Below, piece by piece: positions 6,343 through 7,815 of a DNA stretch of 7,815 bases. This DNA is from Prevotellaceae bacterium. GTDB lineage: Bacteria; Bacteroidota; Bacteroidia; Bacteroidales; UBA932. The position numbers and the translations under genes were made by a program. Location: the NCBI GenBank assembly GCA_031288885.1, contig JAITQP010000315.1, forward strand, positions 1 to 7,815, in the 5' to 3' direction. Position 1 is the stretch's first letter, and every line of letters starts with the position of its first letter. Under the pieces are notes generated by a model, which had not been told where the DNA came from, searched no databases, and was given only the letters and a program-made list of their open reading frames with translations.

Positions 6343-7815
6343 CTAAATTCCGGCAATCTTCGCGATAATCGGCTCCAAGCTTTGGCTGATGATTTCCGAA
6401 ACGCCGGAGGGGAAAAGGCCGAGCAGCGCAATGAAAATAATCAGCCCCACGGTCGATATTCGCTCGTACCACGTAGCGTCCGGCAGGTTCAGGTGGTGTT
6501 CGTCCTGCACCGGCCCGTAGAGGATTTTGCCTACCGTGCGCAGGATGTACACCGCCGTAATCACGATGGAGCAGGTGGCAGCGATGGTCAGCACGCGGTG
6601 GAACGTGTCGGCGTGCTGAAAAGAGCCGACAAACACGGTCATCTCCGCCACAAATCCGCTCAGGCCCGGCAGGCCCAGCGACGCCAAGCCCGCAATGACG
6701 TAGCACACCGAGGCAAACGGCATGACCCGCATCAGCCCGCCCATCTCGCGGATGTCGCGCGTGTGCGTTCGCCCGTAAATCAGCCCGATGAGGGCAAAGA
6801 AGAGCGCCGTCATCAGCCCGTGCGAAAGCATTTGCAGCACGGCGCCGGTCATGGCGGTGCGGTTGAGCATGAGGATGGCAAAGAGCACCAGCCCGCAGTG
6901 GCTCACCGACGAGTAGGCGTTGATGTACTTCAGGTCGGTTTGCACCACCGCGCTCAGCGCTCCGTACACCACGCTGATGCCCGTAAGGATGAGGAAAATC
7001 CACGACAGCTCCTGCGCCGCCTCCGGCATTAGCCCGATGGCTACGCGAAAGCAGCCGTATCCGCCCAGCTTCATCAGCACGCCGGCGTGCAGCATCGACA
7101 CGGCGGTAGGCGCGGAGGCGTGGCCGTCCGGCGACCACGTGTGGAAGGGGAACAGCGCCCCAAGCACGCCAAACCCCAAAAAGGTTGCCGGAAAAATCCA
7201 GTACTGGTGCGCCATGGGGATATGCTGTCCGGCAAGCTCCAGCATGCTCATGCTCGTAGCCCCCGACGCAAAGTATATGCCCAGAATTCCCACGAGCAGG
7301 AACGCCGAGCCGGCCATGAGCATCAGCGTAAGCTTCATTGCCGAGTACTCCTTGCGCCCCGTGCCCCACACGCCAATCAGCAGGTACATGGGGATGAGGG
7401 CTACCTCGTAGAAGAGGAACATGGCAAACAGGTCGATGGAAATGAAGAAGCCGAATACGCCGGTGGCCAGCAGGCAGTACCACATAAAGTACTCGCGGGG
7501 CATGTTCCACGACGAAAAAACGCCCGTGAACACGATGATTGCCGACAACGCCAGCATCAGCACCGATATCCCGTCAACGCCCACCGTGTAGTGGATGTTG
7601 AGCGAGGGGTACCACACTACGTCGGACACCAGCAGCATTTCGTCCGACGAAAGGGCGCGCTGCTGCAGGAACAGCGCCGTAACTATCGCCGTTAGCGCCA
7701 CCAGCGCTGAGGCGCCCGCCACCATCACAGCGCGTATGTGCGAGGTTTTGCGGCAGGCAAACAGTATTAGCAGCATGGCTAACGGAACGATTACAAAAGC
7801 AGATAAAATGTTCAT
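6343..7815 (-). CDS. nuoM: NADH-quinone oxidoreductase subunit M (NuoM)
   Basis: The second antiporter-like proton-channel subunit of complex I in the cytoplasmic membrane, placed between NuoL and NuoN in the membrane arm. At 490 residues it has normal family length and many hydrophobic helices. Identifying blocks are MFLFYEVALIPMYLLIGVWG (132-151, with Glu137 as the TM5 glutamate), FPFHTWSPDGHASAPTAVSM (222-241), HAGVLMKLGGYG (243-254, with Lys249), AYSSVSHCGL (300-309, with His306), LSHGLMTALFF (330-340, with His331) and LSGFVAEMTVF (385-395, with Glu391). Counting back from these with a constant offset to E. coli NuoM, the site of the TM7 lysine (Lys234) is Leu218, in GVLGALFPFH. The ATG is the last codon of the window (7815-7813), so a longer upstream start cannot be excluded, but MNILSAFVIVPL is a typical NuoM opening. 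nuoL is expected just outside. Downstream is a hairpin spacer and then vanZ instead of nuoN. Confidence 0.97.
   Translation of the reverse strand: MNILSAFVIVPLAMLLILFACRKTSHIRAVMVAGASALVALTAIVTALFLQQRALSSDEMLLVSDVVWYPSLNIHYTVGVDGISVLMLALSAIIVFTGVFSSWNMPREYFMWYCLLATGVFGFFISIDLFAMFLFYEVALIPMYLLIGVWGTGRKEYSAMKLTLMLMAGSAFLLVGILGIYFASGATSMSMLELAGQHIPMAHQYWIFPATFLGFGVLGALFPFHTWSPDGHASAPTAVSMLHAGVLMKLGGYGCFRVAIGLMPEAAQELSWIFLILTGISVVYGALSAVVQTDLKYINAYSSVSHCGLVLFAILMLNRTAMTGAVLQMLSHGLMTALFFALIGLIYGRTHTRDIREMGGLMRVMPFASVCYVIAGLASLGLPGLSGFVAEMTVFVGSFQHADTFHRVLTIAATCSIVITAVYILRTVGKILYGPVQDEHHLNLPDATWYERISTVGLIIFIALLGLFPSGVSEIISQSLEPIIAKIAGI

Noticed and set aside
6323..7510. 395-codon open frame on the minus strand, overlapping nuoM
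   Set aside because: Its translation is rich in Arg, His, Gly and Ala with no recognisable motif, and it lies in the +1 frame of a clear NuoM. It reflects the GC-rich codon use of nuoM.

Overview
The window looks like chromosomal DNA from a member of the Bacteroidota, probably order Bacteroidales or a close relative. Three things point there: the gene content (a lipoprotein-type retropepsin, a secreted S9 peptidase next to complex I genes), starts that lack a convincing Shine-Dalgarno sequence and often sit in A/T-rich or A/C-rich leaders, and a NuoM of the type with 'FPFHTWSPDGH'. The taxonomic call is inference. All genes lie on the minus strand, so transcription runs from high to low coordinates. 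Both ends of the window fall at genes: nuoM starts at the last base, and hisA runs off the left edge.

In order of transcription, nuoM (7815-6343) is followed by a 99-base spacer holding a strong hairpin. Next come a small VanZ-family membrane protein (6243-5839) and a two-lobed retropepsin-like lipoprotein (5842-4568), which overlap by 4 bases as ATGA. Then come nuoN (4513-3086), a secreted S9 prolyl-oligopeptidase-family peptidase (3064-215) only 21 bases behind nuoN, a heptanucleotide tandem array (226-115) that fills the whole space to the next gene, and the first 38 codons of hisA (114-1).

NuoM and NuoN are proton-channel membrane subunits of NADH:quinone oxidoreductase (complex I). Their genes are normally adjacent, so the VanZ/aspartyl-protease pair looks like a two-gene insertion into the end of the nuo operon. 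The pair is less GC-rich than the nuo genes in sampled 60-base rows (48% at 4801-4860, 62% at 3721-3780). The S9 peptidase probably reads through from nuoN. HisA is a cytoplasmic histidine-biosynthesis enzyme with no obvious functional tie to the rest.

The most unusual items are: (1) the 16-unit, perfectly phased heptamer array that begins in the peptidase's last codons, supplies its stop codon, closes all six frames and ends at the base before the hisA ATG; (2) the gene pair splitting nuoM from nuoN; (3) a NuoM in which the position expected to hold the conserved TM7 lysine is leucine while the other key residues are kept; (4) a perfect 12-bp-stem hairpin between nuoM and vanZ. I see no RNA genes, insertion sequences, CRISPR array or intact new defence-type system.
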